From an uncultured Methanofollis sp. (GTDB lineage Archaea > Halobacteriota > Methanomicrobia > Methanomicrobiales > Methanofollaceae), in the NCBI RefSeq assembly GCF_937919355.1, contig NZ_CALFSA010000180.1, positions 1-6,919 on the forward strand: a stretch of 6,919 nt of DNA, given 5' to 3'. The position numbers and the translations under genes were made by a program. Under the pieces are notes generated by a model. The model did no database searches. It saw nothing but the letters and a program-made list of their open reading frames with translations, and was not told the origin of the DNA. Shown piece after piece: positions 1-6,137 of this stretch (positions are counted from its first letter, which is position 1; each line of letters opens with the position of its first letter).

Positions 1-233
1 GATTCACCGTTTCATCGGTTCCCGCCGCTACGTTCAACGGGTTAACTCGCACCCACCTGTGGTGCTTCTCGCCCGAAGGCTCGGCCGTTTCATGACTGAC
101 GGCGGGGCGTGTCGTTTCTGTGTCATTGCCGTGACTCTCGCCACCCGCACTTGCGTGCGGCTGCGTGCCTGGTCGGTGGGGGGACTTTCCTCAGCGGCCC
201 GAAGGCCACCGTCGGCCGCACTCTCCCTCTCCT
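1..233 (-). ncRNA. rnpB: RNase P RNA, archaeal type A-like, 3' end cut by window edge
   Basis: This is the catalytic RNA of ribonuclease P, which removes 5' leaders from pre-tRNAs. Read on the minus strand, it opens with a purine-rich stretch (about 233-221) that would be the 5' strand of helix P1. A GGUGGCC/GGCCGCU stem with a UUCG loop follows (P3-like, 210-193), then the hallmark CR-I sequence GAGGAAAGUCC (192-182). Further on are a CCGCAC-GCAA-GUGCGG hairpin (160-145), a GUCA/UGAC hairpin, the conserved ACAGAAACGA (121-112), and a GCC-UUCG-GGC hairpin (80-71). The 3' part, with the second strand of P4 and of P1, lies beyond position 1. About 230 nt are visible, so perhaps 70-100 nt are missing. 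The 5' end is estimated from the purine stretch and the TATA-like box at 255-264, and could be off by about 10 bases. No protein frame on either strand here is convincing. Confidence 0.9.
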
Positions 234-244
234 CTTAATAATAT
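234..244 (+). promoter_or_regulatory. Putative TATA box for the AMMECR1 gene and operon
   Basis: CTTAATAATAT is centred about 29 bases before the ATG at 268. An archaeal TATA box usually sits 25-27 bases upstream of the transcription start, so transcription would begin at or within about three bases of the ATG, giving a leaderless mRNA. This agrees with the lack of a Shine-Dalgarno sequence at the proper distance; the nearest GGGG (245-248) is 20 bases upstream of the ATG. The element overlaps the likely start of the divergent RNase P RNA gene. Confidence 0.5.
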
Positions 245-254
245 GGGGACCCCT

Positions 255-264
255 GAATATATTA
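255..264 (-). promoter_or_regulatory. Putative TATA box for the RNase P RNA gene
   Basis: On the minus strand the sequence reads TAATATATTC, an AT-rich element standing out in GC-rich DNA. Its centre lies about 27 bases upstream of position 233, the usual archaeal TATA-to-start distance, and 233 is where the purine-rich 5' strand of RNase P RNA begins. It overlaps the space just ahead of the divergent protein gene. The call rests on position and composition only. Confidence 0.5.
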
Positions 265-267
265 CTA

Positions 268-834
268 ATGTTTGCGCTGACCAGTGAAGAGGGCGGGACC
301 GCGGTGCGCCTCGCACGCGACGCCCTCGAAAAGAGCCTCAGGGGTGAGGAGTTCACCCTGCCGCCGCTGTCCCGGATATTTTCTGAGAAAAGGGGCGTAT
401 TTGTCACTCTTACCCGGGACGGCTCCTTGCGCGGCTGCATCGGCCTTCCGTACCCTGTCATGCCCCTCGGTAAGGGTATCGTCCATGCGGCCCTCTCAGC
501 TGCGCTCGAAGACCCGCGCTTTCCGCCGGTCCGGGTTGCCGAACTCCCGAAGATCCGCGTCGAGGTGACGGTCCTCACCGTCCCCGAACCTCTCGCCTGC
601 CTGCCCGAGGAGAGGGCCGGCCATGTCGAGGTCGGGCGGCACGGCCTGGTCCTCGCCGGTCATGGCAGGAGCGGACTCCTCCTGCCGCAGGTCGCACCTG
701 AGTACGGCTGGGACGCAGAGGAGTTCCTCGACCACACCTGCCTCAAGGCCGGTCTCCCGCCGGGGTGCTGGAAGAGGGGCGACGTCGAGGTCGCCACCTT
801 TGAAGGGGAGATCTTCCACGAGGAGGGAGCATAA
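268..834 (+). CDS. AMMECR1-domain protein
   Basis: This 188-residue protein belongs to the AMMECR1 family (the TIGR00296-type archaeal proteins), which occurs in archaea, bacteria and eukaryotes and has no firmly established biochemical function. Visible family marks are LRGCIG at residues 54-59, DPRFPPV at 82-88, a VEVTVL strand around 98-103, and the conserved stretch from QVAPEYGW (141-148) to GCW (166-168). It is predicted to be soluble. The ATG at 268 is chosen because domain homology begins directly after it, the total length fits the roughly 190-200 residues of the family, and a TATA-like box lies at the leaderless distance. An in-frame ATG at 109 exists, but the 53 residues it would add are encoded by the antisense of RNase P RNA. 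The stop codon directly abuts the tgtA start, so the two are probably co-transcribed. Some family members are genomically linked to Memo and radical-SAM proteins; neither is seen here. Confidence 0.88.
   Translation: MFALTSEEGGTAVRLARDALEKSLRGEEFTLPPLSRIFSEKRGVFVTLTRDGSLRGCIGLPYPVMPLGKGIVHAALSAALEDPRFPPVRVAELPKIRVEVTVLTVPEPLACLPEERAGHVEVGRHGLVLAGHGRSGLLLPQVAPEYGWDAEEFLDHTCLKAGLPPGCWKRGDVEVATFEGEIFHEEGA
821..828 (+). promoter_or_regulatory. Ribosome binding site of tgtA
   Basis: AGGAGGGA, with a full GGAGG core at 822-826, lies inside the last codons of the AMMECR1 gene, 8 bases before the tgtA ATG. The ATG follows the upstream TAA without a gap, so this site fixes the tgtA start and suggests coupled translation. 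Confidence 0.8.
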
Positions 835-2292
835 ATGGGAATATCTTTTGAGATCCTCCAGAAGGACATCGCCGCCCGCGCTGGCAGGCTGAAGGTGGGA
901 GAGAAGACGATCAGGACGCCAGCACTCCTCCCTGTCGTCAACCCGCACCTCCCCCTTGTCACGCCGCGGGAGATGCAGGAGATGGGGGTCGAGGCGATCA
1001 TCACCAATGCCTACATCTTCTCGAAGAGTGCGGAGTACCGCGATAAGGCCCTCTCCGAGGGCCTGCACAAGGTCCTCGACTTCGACGGCGTCATCATGAC
1101 CGACTCGGGCTCATTCCAGTTGATGGTCTACGGCGGCGTCGAGATCACCAACCTGGAGACTGTCAGTTTCCAGAAGGCTATCGGGTCTGACATCATCGTG
1201 CCCCTCGACATCCCGACGACGCCCGACGCCGACCGGGAGCGCGCGGAAAAGGAACTTGCTATCACCCTCGACCGTATCCGCGAGGCAAGAGAGCACCTCG
1301 GTCCTGACGCCCAGATGGCAGGACCCGTCCAGGGCGCCCTCTTCCCCGACCTGCGGGAGAGATCGGCGCGGGCCGTCCAGGAGATCGGTTTCGACTTCTG
1401 TCCTGTCGGCGCCGTCGTGCCCCTGATGGAGAACTACCGGTACAAGGACCTCGTCGATGTCGTCCTCGGTGCGAAGAGGGGCCTCTCCCCCTCGACCTGC
1501 GTCCACCTCTTCGGCGCCGGCCACCCCTCCATGCTCGCCCTGGGTGCGGCGATGGGCTGCGACATCTTCGACTCCGCGGCCTACGCCCTCTTTGCGAAGG
1601 ACGGCCGCTATCTCACCACATACGGGAGCCTGAAGATCGACGAACTCTCAGAACTCCCCTGCCCTTGCCAGGTCTGCAGGAGCCACACGGCCGATGAACT
1701 GAAGAAGAGCCCGGAGAGGGAGAGGCTCCTCGCCCTCCACAACCTCTATGTCACCCTCGCCGAGATCGCACGGATCAGGCAGGCGATCACCGACGGCACC
1801 CTCTGGGAACTCCTCGACCTCAGGTGCCGGAGCCACCCCAAACTCCTCGAAGGCTATCGTGAACTCCTCCGCCATGCAGAGGAACTGGAGGAGCATGACA
1901 ATGTCACGAAGAGGCGGTTCTTCTACCAGGGCTCGGAGAGCTGCATGCGGACCGAGGTGGTGCGCTACCACGCCATGGTCGAGCGTTTCACCCTCGGCCC
2001 CCGCGTCCTCGTCGCCATGGCCGGTAAGGCACCGGGCGACTACGACGATGTCCTCCTCTTCAAACCGCCCTTTGGCCCATACCCCGAGGGCCTCTCCGAG
2101 ACCTTCCCGATCGGGCAGTCCGAGGTCCCGCCCTGGGACGAGGATATGATGCGGGCCGGGTGCCGCGGCATCGCCCGCCTCGTCGAGACCCACCCGGAGA
2201 GCACGGTCTCCGTCCTCTGTCCGCCTGAATGGACCGCTTTCGTGCGGGGCGAACTCCCCGGCGTGGAGGTGCTGAATGCCGACACAGTTTGA
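835..2292 (+). CDS. tgtA: tRNA-guanine(15) transglycosylase, archaeosine type, lacking PUA domain
   Basis: TgtA exchanges guanine at position 15 in the D-loop of archaeal tRNAs for the 7-deazaguanine preQ0, the first tRNA-level step of archaeosine synthesis. The TGT barrel covers about residues 5-320. The TDSGSFQL motif (89-96) carries catalytic D90; GCDIFDSAAY (241-250) carries the second catalytic aspartate, by alignment with bacterial TGT most likely D246. The zinc site is C276, C278, C281 and H302. After the barrel comes an archaeal-specific extension with the KPPFGPYPEGL segment. The protein ends at 485 residues. Full-length archaeal enzymes such as that of Pyrococcus have about 580 residues and finish with a PUA domain, which is missing here; haloarchaeal TgtA is similarly short, so this is probably a lineage form and not a truncation. 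The start is set by a strong GGAGG eight bases upstream, and the 3' end overlaps arcS by 17 bases. Confidence 0.95.
   Translation: MGISFEILQKDIAARAGRLKVGEKTIRTPALLPVVNPHLPLVTPREMQEMGVEAIITNAYIFSKSAEYRDKALSEGLHKVLDFDGVIMTDSGSFQLMVYGGVEITNLETVSFQKAIGSDIIVPLDIPTTPDADRERAEKELAITLDRIREAREHLGPDAQMAGPVQGALFPDLRERSARAVQEIGFDFCPVGAVVPLMENYRYKDLVDVVLGAKRGLSPSTCVHLFGAGHPSMLALGAAMGCDIFDSAAYALFAKDGRYLTTYGSLKIDELSELPCPCQVCRSHTADELKKSPERERLLALHNLYVTLAEIARIRQAITDGTLWELLDLRCRSHPKLLEGYRELLRHAEELEEHDNVTKRRFFYQGSESCMRTEVVRYHAMVERFTLGPRVLVAMAGKAPGDYDDVLLFKPPFGPYPEGLSETFPIGQSEVPPWDEDMMRAGCRGIARLVETHPESTVSVLCPPEWTAFVRGELPGVEVLNADTV
2265..2270 (+). promoter_or_regulatory. Ribosome binding site of arcS, inside tgtA
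   Basis: GGAGGT ends five bases before the arcS ATG at 2276 and lies within the tgtA reading frame. Ribosomes finishing tgtA at 2292 would already have passed over this site, which suggests coupling of the two products at a similar level. Confidence 0.75.
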
Positions 2293-3934
2293 GGTGAAGG
2301 GGCGGGACGGCCTTGGCCGTTCCGGTCTCTTCTCGGTGGACGACACGACATACCAGACGCCGCTCCCCCTTGACATGGAGGATATCTTCCCCGATCTTGC
2401 CGCCCTCCACCACGCGAACGTCCCCCTCTCGGCAGACCCGGAGTTTGCCCGTGAATATCTCGTCCAGCCCGGCGGTGAGACAGTCATCGTCCACCCCGCC
2501 CTCGGCGGCGGCGAGTCCGGACAATGTGCGGTCGTCGCCAGCTGGCACACCGCCCTCACCAACCCGCGGAATATGGTCGGTCACCTCGCCGCACTCAGGG
2601 AGAAGGTCCCGCCTGACGCGGCATGGTATGCCCCGGCCGCGGCCCTGCCGTCGAATGCCTGCTTCCTCGCCTACCTGGGCTTTGACCTCTTCGACTTCAC
2701 GGCCGTCGACCTCATGACCGCCCGCGGCCTCTTCTGCACTCCCGAAGGGGAGTTCCCGGCCGCGGAGATCGAGGAAGGCTCCTGCTCATGTGCCGGGTGC
2801 GCGAAAGGAGACCTCGGCCTCCACAACCGCCTCGCCCTCCGCACCGAGTGCGCCACGGTGCGGCGGTTCATCGCCGGTGAGCAACTCAGGGAACTGATGG
2901 AGCAGCGCTGCCGGATGGACCCTGACCAGGTCACCGCCATGCGCCTCCTCGACCAGGAATATAATATCACCGAGGAAGCGGCGCCGGCGGCCCGTGCGGT
3001 CAGGCTGCGCGCCAACTCAGCCGAGTCGATGTACAGGCCCGAGGTGAAGCGCTTTGCAGAGAGGGTGATCGAGCGGTACGTCCCGCCGAGGAAAGACGTC
3101 GCCGTCCTCCTCCCCTGTGCGGTGCGCAAGCCCTACTCCTCTTCCCAGAGCCACCAGCGCTATATCGGCGCCATCGCCGGCCGCGCCCACGAGGTGATCA
3201 TCACCTCGCCCCTCGGTGTCGTGCCGCGCGAGGTCGAGGCTGTCTACCCGGCAGGCCACTATGACGTCCCGGTGACCGGCTACTGGGACCACGAAGAGTG
3301 CGCCTTCCTCTCCGACATTCTCGCCCGTTACCTGCAGGCACACCCGTACGGGCGGGTGATCGCCCACCTTGAAGGAGGGGCGCTGAAGGTTGCGGAGATG
3401 GCGGCCGCGGTCTGCGGGATCGAACTTGAGTGCACCTGCACCGGCCACCCGACGTCCCCGGCGTCCCTGCACACTCTCGACGAAGCCCTTGCCAGCGAGA
3501 GGAAGATGAGGACAACCCCGGTCGCCGGCGTCCTCTCCTGGCAGTTCGGCGAACATGTCGAGACAAAAGGGATGCAGGTCAAGGGGAAACCCTGGCGGCA
3601 GGCGGTCTTCAAGGGGAAGACCCTTCTCTACAACATCGACCCCGGCACAGGCCTGTACAAACCCACCTTCGACGGCTGGAAGTACCTCCACGGCTACCGG
3701 GTCCAGATCGACGACTTCGTCCCGCACGGCGACGTGCTGGCGCCGGGCGTCACCGGTGCCGACCCTGCGATCAGGCCGGGCGACGAGGTGCTCGTCGTCG
3801 GTCCCTCGGCCATGGCGACCGGGCGGGCGATGATGAGTGCCGGGGAAATGGTCCGGTCACGCCGCGGCGTCGCTGTGAAGGTGCGTAAGGTAAAGTGCAC
3901 GGAGCGCCAAACTGATAGCACAAGAGCAATTTGA
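2276..3934 (+). CDS. arcS: Archaeosine synthase subunit ArcS (TGT-like plus PUA domain)
   Basis: ArcS modifies the preQ0 placed in tRNA by TgtA. First described as the amidotransferase making archaeosine, it was later reported to add lysine to preQ0-tRNA, with a radical-SAM partner (RaSEA) completing the conversion; no RaSEA gene is in this window. The 552 residues show a degenerate TGT-like N-terminal region. GFDLFD (135-140) matches the GCDIFD site of TgtA, and a Cys/His zinc site is formed by C170, C172, C175 and H183, but there is no DSGSFQL motif. The ArcS signature PC-x3-KPY-x2-S-x2-H is present at 280-293 (C281, K285, P286, Y287, S290, H293). A conserved segment around GWKYLHGYRVQIDDF (467-481) leads into a PUA RNA-binding domain at about 480-541. 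The last dozen residues (CTERQTDSTRAI) form a polar tail after the PUA. The start overlaps the end of tgtA and has its own Shine-Dalgarno sequence. Confidence 0.94.
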   Translation: MPTQFEVKGRDGLGRSGLFSVDDTTYQTPLPLDMEDIFPDLAALHHANVPLSADPEFAREYLVQPGGETVIVHPALGGGESGQCAVVASWHTALTNPRNMVGHLAALREKVPPDAAWYAPAAALPSNACFLAYLGFDLFDFTAVDLMTARGLFCTPEGEFPAAEIEEGSCSCAGCAKGDLGLHNRLALRTECATVRRFIAGEQLRELMEQRCRMDPDQVTAMRLLDQEYNITEEAAPAARAVRLRANSAESMYRPEVKRFAERVIERYVPPRKDVAVLLPCAVRKPYSSSQSHQRYIGAIAGRAHEVIITSPLGVVPREVEAVYPAGHYDVPVTGYWDHEECAFLSDILARYLQAHPYGRVIAHLEGGALKVAEMAAAVCGIELECTCTGHPTSPASLHTLDEALASERKMRTTPVAGVLSWQFGEHVETKGMQVKGKPWRQAVFKGKTLLYNIDPGTGLYKPTFDGWKYLHGYRVQIDDFVPHGDVLAPGVTGADPAIRPGDEVLVVGPSAMATGRAMMSAGEMVRSRRGVAVKVRKVKCTERQTDSTRAI

Positions 3935-3938
3935 AATT

Positions 3939-3942
3939 GGAG
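3939..3942 (+). promoter_or_regulatory. Ribosome binding site deciding the TTG start of the NfnA-type gene
   Basis: GGAG (extended GGAGTGG to 3945) lies nine bases before the TTG at 3952. An in-frame TAG at 3946-3948 closes the frame just upstream, so no earlier start is possible. The next in-frame ATG, at codon 17, would cut into the first strand of the flavin domain. The 17-base gap after arcS shows no convincing TATA-like element. Confidence 0.6.
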
Positions 3943-3951
3943 TGGTAGAGT

Positions 3952-4800
3952 TTGTATCTGGTTGAGGAGGCAACGCAGCTCGCAGATAAAGTGTTTCAGA
4001 TGTGGATCCACGCGCCGCAGGTGGCGCGGCACGCCCGGGCCGGGCAGTTCCTGATCCTCAGGATCGACGAGACCGGCGAACGGATCCCCATCACTATCTC
4101 GGCAGTGAAGGGCGACTCGGTACGTGTCATCTTTATGACCATCGGCAAGACCACCGAGCACCTCTCCACGCTGAAGAAGGGCGACGCCCTCAGGGACGTC
4201 GTCGGGCCGCTCGGCAAACCGAGCGAGATCAGAAAATACGGTACCGTCGTCGTCATCGGCGGCGGCGTGGGGGTCGCGTCCACCCCGATCATCGCCCGTG
4301 AGGCGAAGGAAGCCGGGAACCATGTCATCGGGATCATCGGGGCGAGGAACAAGGACCTCCTCCTCCTCGAAGATGAGATGAAAGAGATCTGTGACGAACT
4401 CTTCATCACCACCGACGACGGGAGCAAGGGCATTCACGGCTTCGCGAGCACCGTCCTCGAACAACTCCTCAAGGAACGGGAACTGGGCTGTGTCTGGATC
4501 ATCGGCCCGGCCATCATGATGAAGGTGACCTCGGGCGTGACAAAGCCGTACGGCGTCAAGACTTTCGTCTCCCTCAACCCGATCATGGTCGACGGCACAG
4601 GGATGTGCGGGTCGTGCCGGGTGACGGTCGGCGGCGAGACGAAGTTCGCCTGTGTCGACGGCCCTGAGTTCGACGCCCACCAGGTCGATTTCGGCGGACT
4701 CATGCAGAGGCAGAGGATGTACGTCGACGAGGAGAAGGAAGCGCTCGAACACTTCCACCACCCTCATGGCGGGTGCGGGTGCTGCGGGGGTGAGCACTGA
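3952..4800 (+). CDS. nfnA: NfnA/SudB-type FAD and [2Fe-2S] subunit (ferredoxin-NAD(P) reductase alpha; sulfide dehydrogenase beta)
   Basis: This small subunit of an Nfn-type NAD(P)H:ferredoxin oxidoreductase passes electrons between NAD(H), its FAD and a [2Fe-2S] cluster, working with the large subunit encoded next. It is also called SudB and resembles PyrK. The 282 residues show a ferredoxin-reductase FAD domain (GQFLILRID 31-39, ERIPITI 43-49), a nucleotide-binding domain starting VVVIGGGVGVAST (99-111), and a [2Fe-2S] site near the C terminus with D214, C219, C222 and C234. Pyrococcus sulfide dehydrogenase and Thermotoga NfnA use an Asp(Cys)3 cluster, and D214 fits that. Translation starts at TTG; the first residues MYLVEEA match the usual family N terminus. 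The protein ends in an unusual His/Cys-rich tail (267-282: H267, H269, H270, H272, C275, C277, C278, H282). The stop codon shares one base with the next ATG. A PyrK role is less likely because the partner is an NfnB-like protein and no pyrD is seen. Confidence 0.9.
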   Translation: MYLVEEATQLADKVFQMWIHAPQVARHARAGQFLILRIDETGERIPITISAVKGDSVRVIFMTIGKTTEHLSTLKKGDALRDVVGPLGKPSEIRKYGTVVVIGGGVGVASTPIIAREAKEAGNHVIGIIGARNKDLLLLEDEMKEICDELFITTDDGSKGIHGFASTVLEQLLKERELGCVWIIGPAIMMKVTSGVTKPYGVKTFVSLNPIMVDGTGMCGSCRVTVGGETKFACVDGPEFDAHQVDFGGLMQRQRMYVDEEKEALEHFHHPHGGCGCCGGEH

Positions 4801-6137
4801 TGACCGATGTCTCAGAGCACGTTACGGACTTCAACGAGGTCAACAAGGGGCTTTCCGAGGAGAATGCCGTCCTTGAGGCCCTGCGGTGTATGAACTGCGT
4901 GCGGCCGAGTTGCGTGAAGGGTTGCCCGGTCTGCATCGACATCCCGGCATTCGTCGAGAAGGTCGCAAACAGGGACTTCGCCGGCGCGGTGGGGGTCGTC
5001 AAGGAGAACAACATGCTCCCGGCGATCTGCGGCCGTGTCTGCCCGCAGGAGACCCAGTGCGAGGGGTCGTGCATTCTCGCCAGGAAGGAGAAACCGGTCT
5101 CCATCGGCGCCCTTGAACGCTTTGTCGCCGACTGGGAGAGGGAGCACGGTGTGAAGACACCGGAGGTCGCCGCCCCGACCGGAAAGAAGGTAGCGGTCGT
5201 GGGGTCGGGCCCGGCAGGTCTCACCGCTGCGGCAGAACTTGCGCGCATGGGCCACTCTGTCACGGTTTTTGAGTCCCTCCACGCGGCAGGCGGCGTGCTG
5301 ATGTACGGCATCCCGAACTTCCGTCTCCCGAAGGAGATCGTCCAGGCGGAGATCGAGCAGGTGAAGGCGCTCGGCGTCGAGATCAAACTCAACCACCTCG
5401 TCGGGAGGAGCGTCTCGACGGAGGAACTCCTCGCGTACGACGCTGTCTTCCTGGGCACAGGCGCCGGTCTGCCGTACTTCATGGGCATCGAGGGCGAGAA
5501 CCTCTGCGGGGTCTACTCGGCAAACGAGTTCCTCACCCGCGTGAACCTGATGCATGCCAACTGCTTCCCGGGGTTCGACACGCCTGTCAAGCGCGGGGCG
5601 AAGGTCGTCGTCGCCGGCGGCGGCAACGTGGCGATGGACGCGGCCAGGGTAGCGCGGCGCCTCGGCGCCGAGGTGACCCTCGTCTACCGGCGGCGCGAGG
5701 AGGACCTCCCGGCCCGTGCGGTCGAGGTCACGAATGCACAGGCCGAGGGCGTCAATTTTGTCTGCTGCGCGAACCCGGTGCAGGTTCTCGGCGAGAAGAC
5801 GGTCTCGGGAGTCGAGTGTGTCAGGATGGAGATGTGCGAACTTGACGCGAGCGGGAGGCCGAAGCCTTCATGTATCGAGGGGAGCAACTTCGTGCTTGAG
5901 GCAGACGTCTTCATCGAGGCGATCGGCCAGGGCCCGAACCCCCTCCTTGTCTCCATGCTCCCCGCACTGACCCGCGAGCGCCGGGGCAACGTGATCGTGG
6001 ACGAGGACGGCCAGACGACCATCGCCCGCGTCTACGCGGCCGGTGACGTCGCGACCGGTGCGGCCACTGTCATCTGGGCCATGGGTTCTGCGAAGAAGGC
6101 TGCTGCCGCTATCGACAGGATGTTGAGGGCAGAATGA
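4800..6137 (+). CDS. gltA: NfnB/SudA-type large subunit, annotated as NADPH-dependent glutamate synthase small chain (GltA-like)
   Basis: This is the large subunit of the Nfn (sulfide dehydrogenase) complex, carrying FAD, an NADP(H) site and two [4Fe-4S] clusters. The N-terminal cysteine-rich region has C30, C33, C38, C42 and C45, then C77, C81, C87 and C91 in CGRVCPQETQCEGSC. The FAD site is VAVVGSGPAGLTAAAELARM (131-150). The second Rossmann fold is VVVAGGGNVAMDAARVARRLG (269-289, GGGN at 273-276), with YRRRE (296-300) suggesting NADP(H) preference. AAGDVATGAA (413-422) is the C-terminal FAD contact. Its 445 residues are near the family length of about 450-470. Such proteins are widely labelled glutamate synthase small subunit, but the NfnA-type gene immediately upstream and the absence of a large glutamate synthase gene favour Nfn. 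In characterised Nfn enzymes the pair couples NADH and reduced ferredoxin to NADPH; the direction here is inferred. The ATG shares one base with the upstream TGA, with GGGGGTGAG just ahead. Confidence 0.92.
   Translation: MTDVSEHVTDFNEVNKGLSEENAVLEALRCMNCVRPSCVKGCPVCIDIPAFVEKVANRDFAGAVGVVKENNMLPAICGRVCPQETQCEGSCILARKEKPVSIGALERFVADWEREHGVKTPEVAAPTGKKVAVVGSGPAGLTAAAELARMGHSVTVFESLHAAGGVLMYGIPNFRLPKEIVQAEIEQVKALGVEIKLNHLVGRSVSTEELLAYDAVFLGTGAGLPYFMGIEGENLCGVYSANEFLTRVNLMHANCFPGFDTPVKRGAKVVVAGGGNVAMDAARVARRLGAEVTLVYRRREEDLPARAVEVTNAQAEGVNFVCCANPVQVLGEKTVSGVECVRMEMCELDASGRPKPSCIEGSNFVLEADVFIEAIGQGPNPLLVSMLPALTRERRGNVIVDEDGQTTIARVYAAGDVATGAATVIWAMGSAKKAAAAIDRMLRAE

Noticed and set aside
145..160. 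Perfect inverted repeat CCGCACTTGCGTGCGG, first considered as a terminator or operator
   Set aside because: It is a GCAA-capped hairpin inside RNase P RNA, and no T-tract follows it.
109..267. N-terminal extension of the AMMECR1 protein starting at ATG 109, with a hydrophobic segment resembling a signal anchor
   Set aside because: The bases are the complement of RNase P RNA plus the promoter region. Family homology begins at the ATG at 268, and a TATA-like box lies inside the supposed coding stretch.
1648..2562. Minus-strand open frame (304 codons) opposite tgtA and arcS
   Set aside because: Same cause: it spans the overlap of two real genes in antisense and encodes a low-complexity Arg/Pro/Asp/Glu-rich sequence without motifs.
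3935..3951. Possible promoter in the gap between arcS and the NfnA-type gene
   Set aside because: The slightly AT-rich bases just before it are too close to the start codon, and no TATA-like box at the right distance is evident.
3694..4797. Long minus-strand open frame (367 codons) opposite arcS and the NfnA-type gene
   Set aside because: It is antisense to two well-supported genes. High G/C in third codon positions keeps the opposite strand open, and the translation shows no recognisable domain.
4700..5555. Two overlapping minus-strand open frames opposite the NfnB-type gene
   Set aside because: They are shadows of a gene with clear cysteine clusters and Rossmann motifs in the plus frame.
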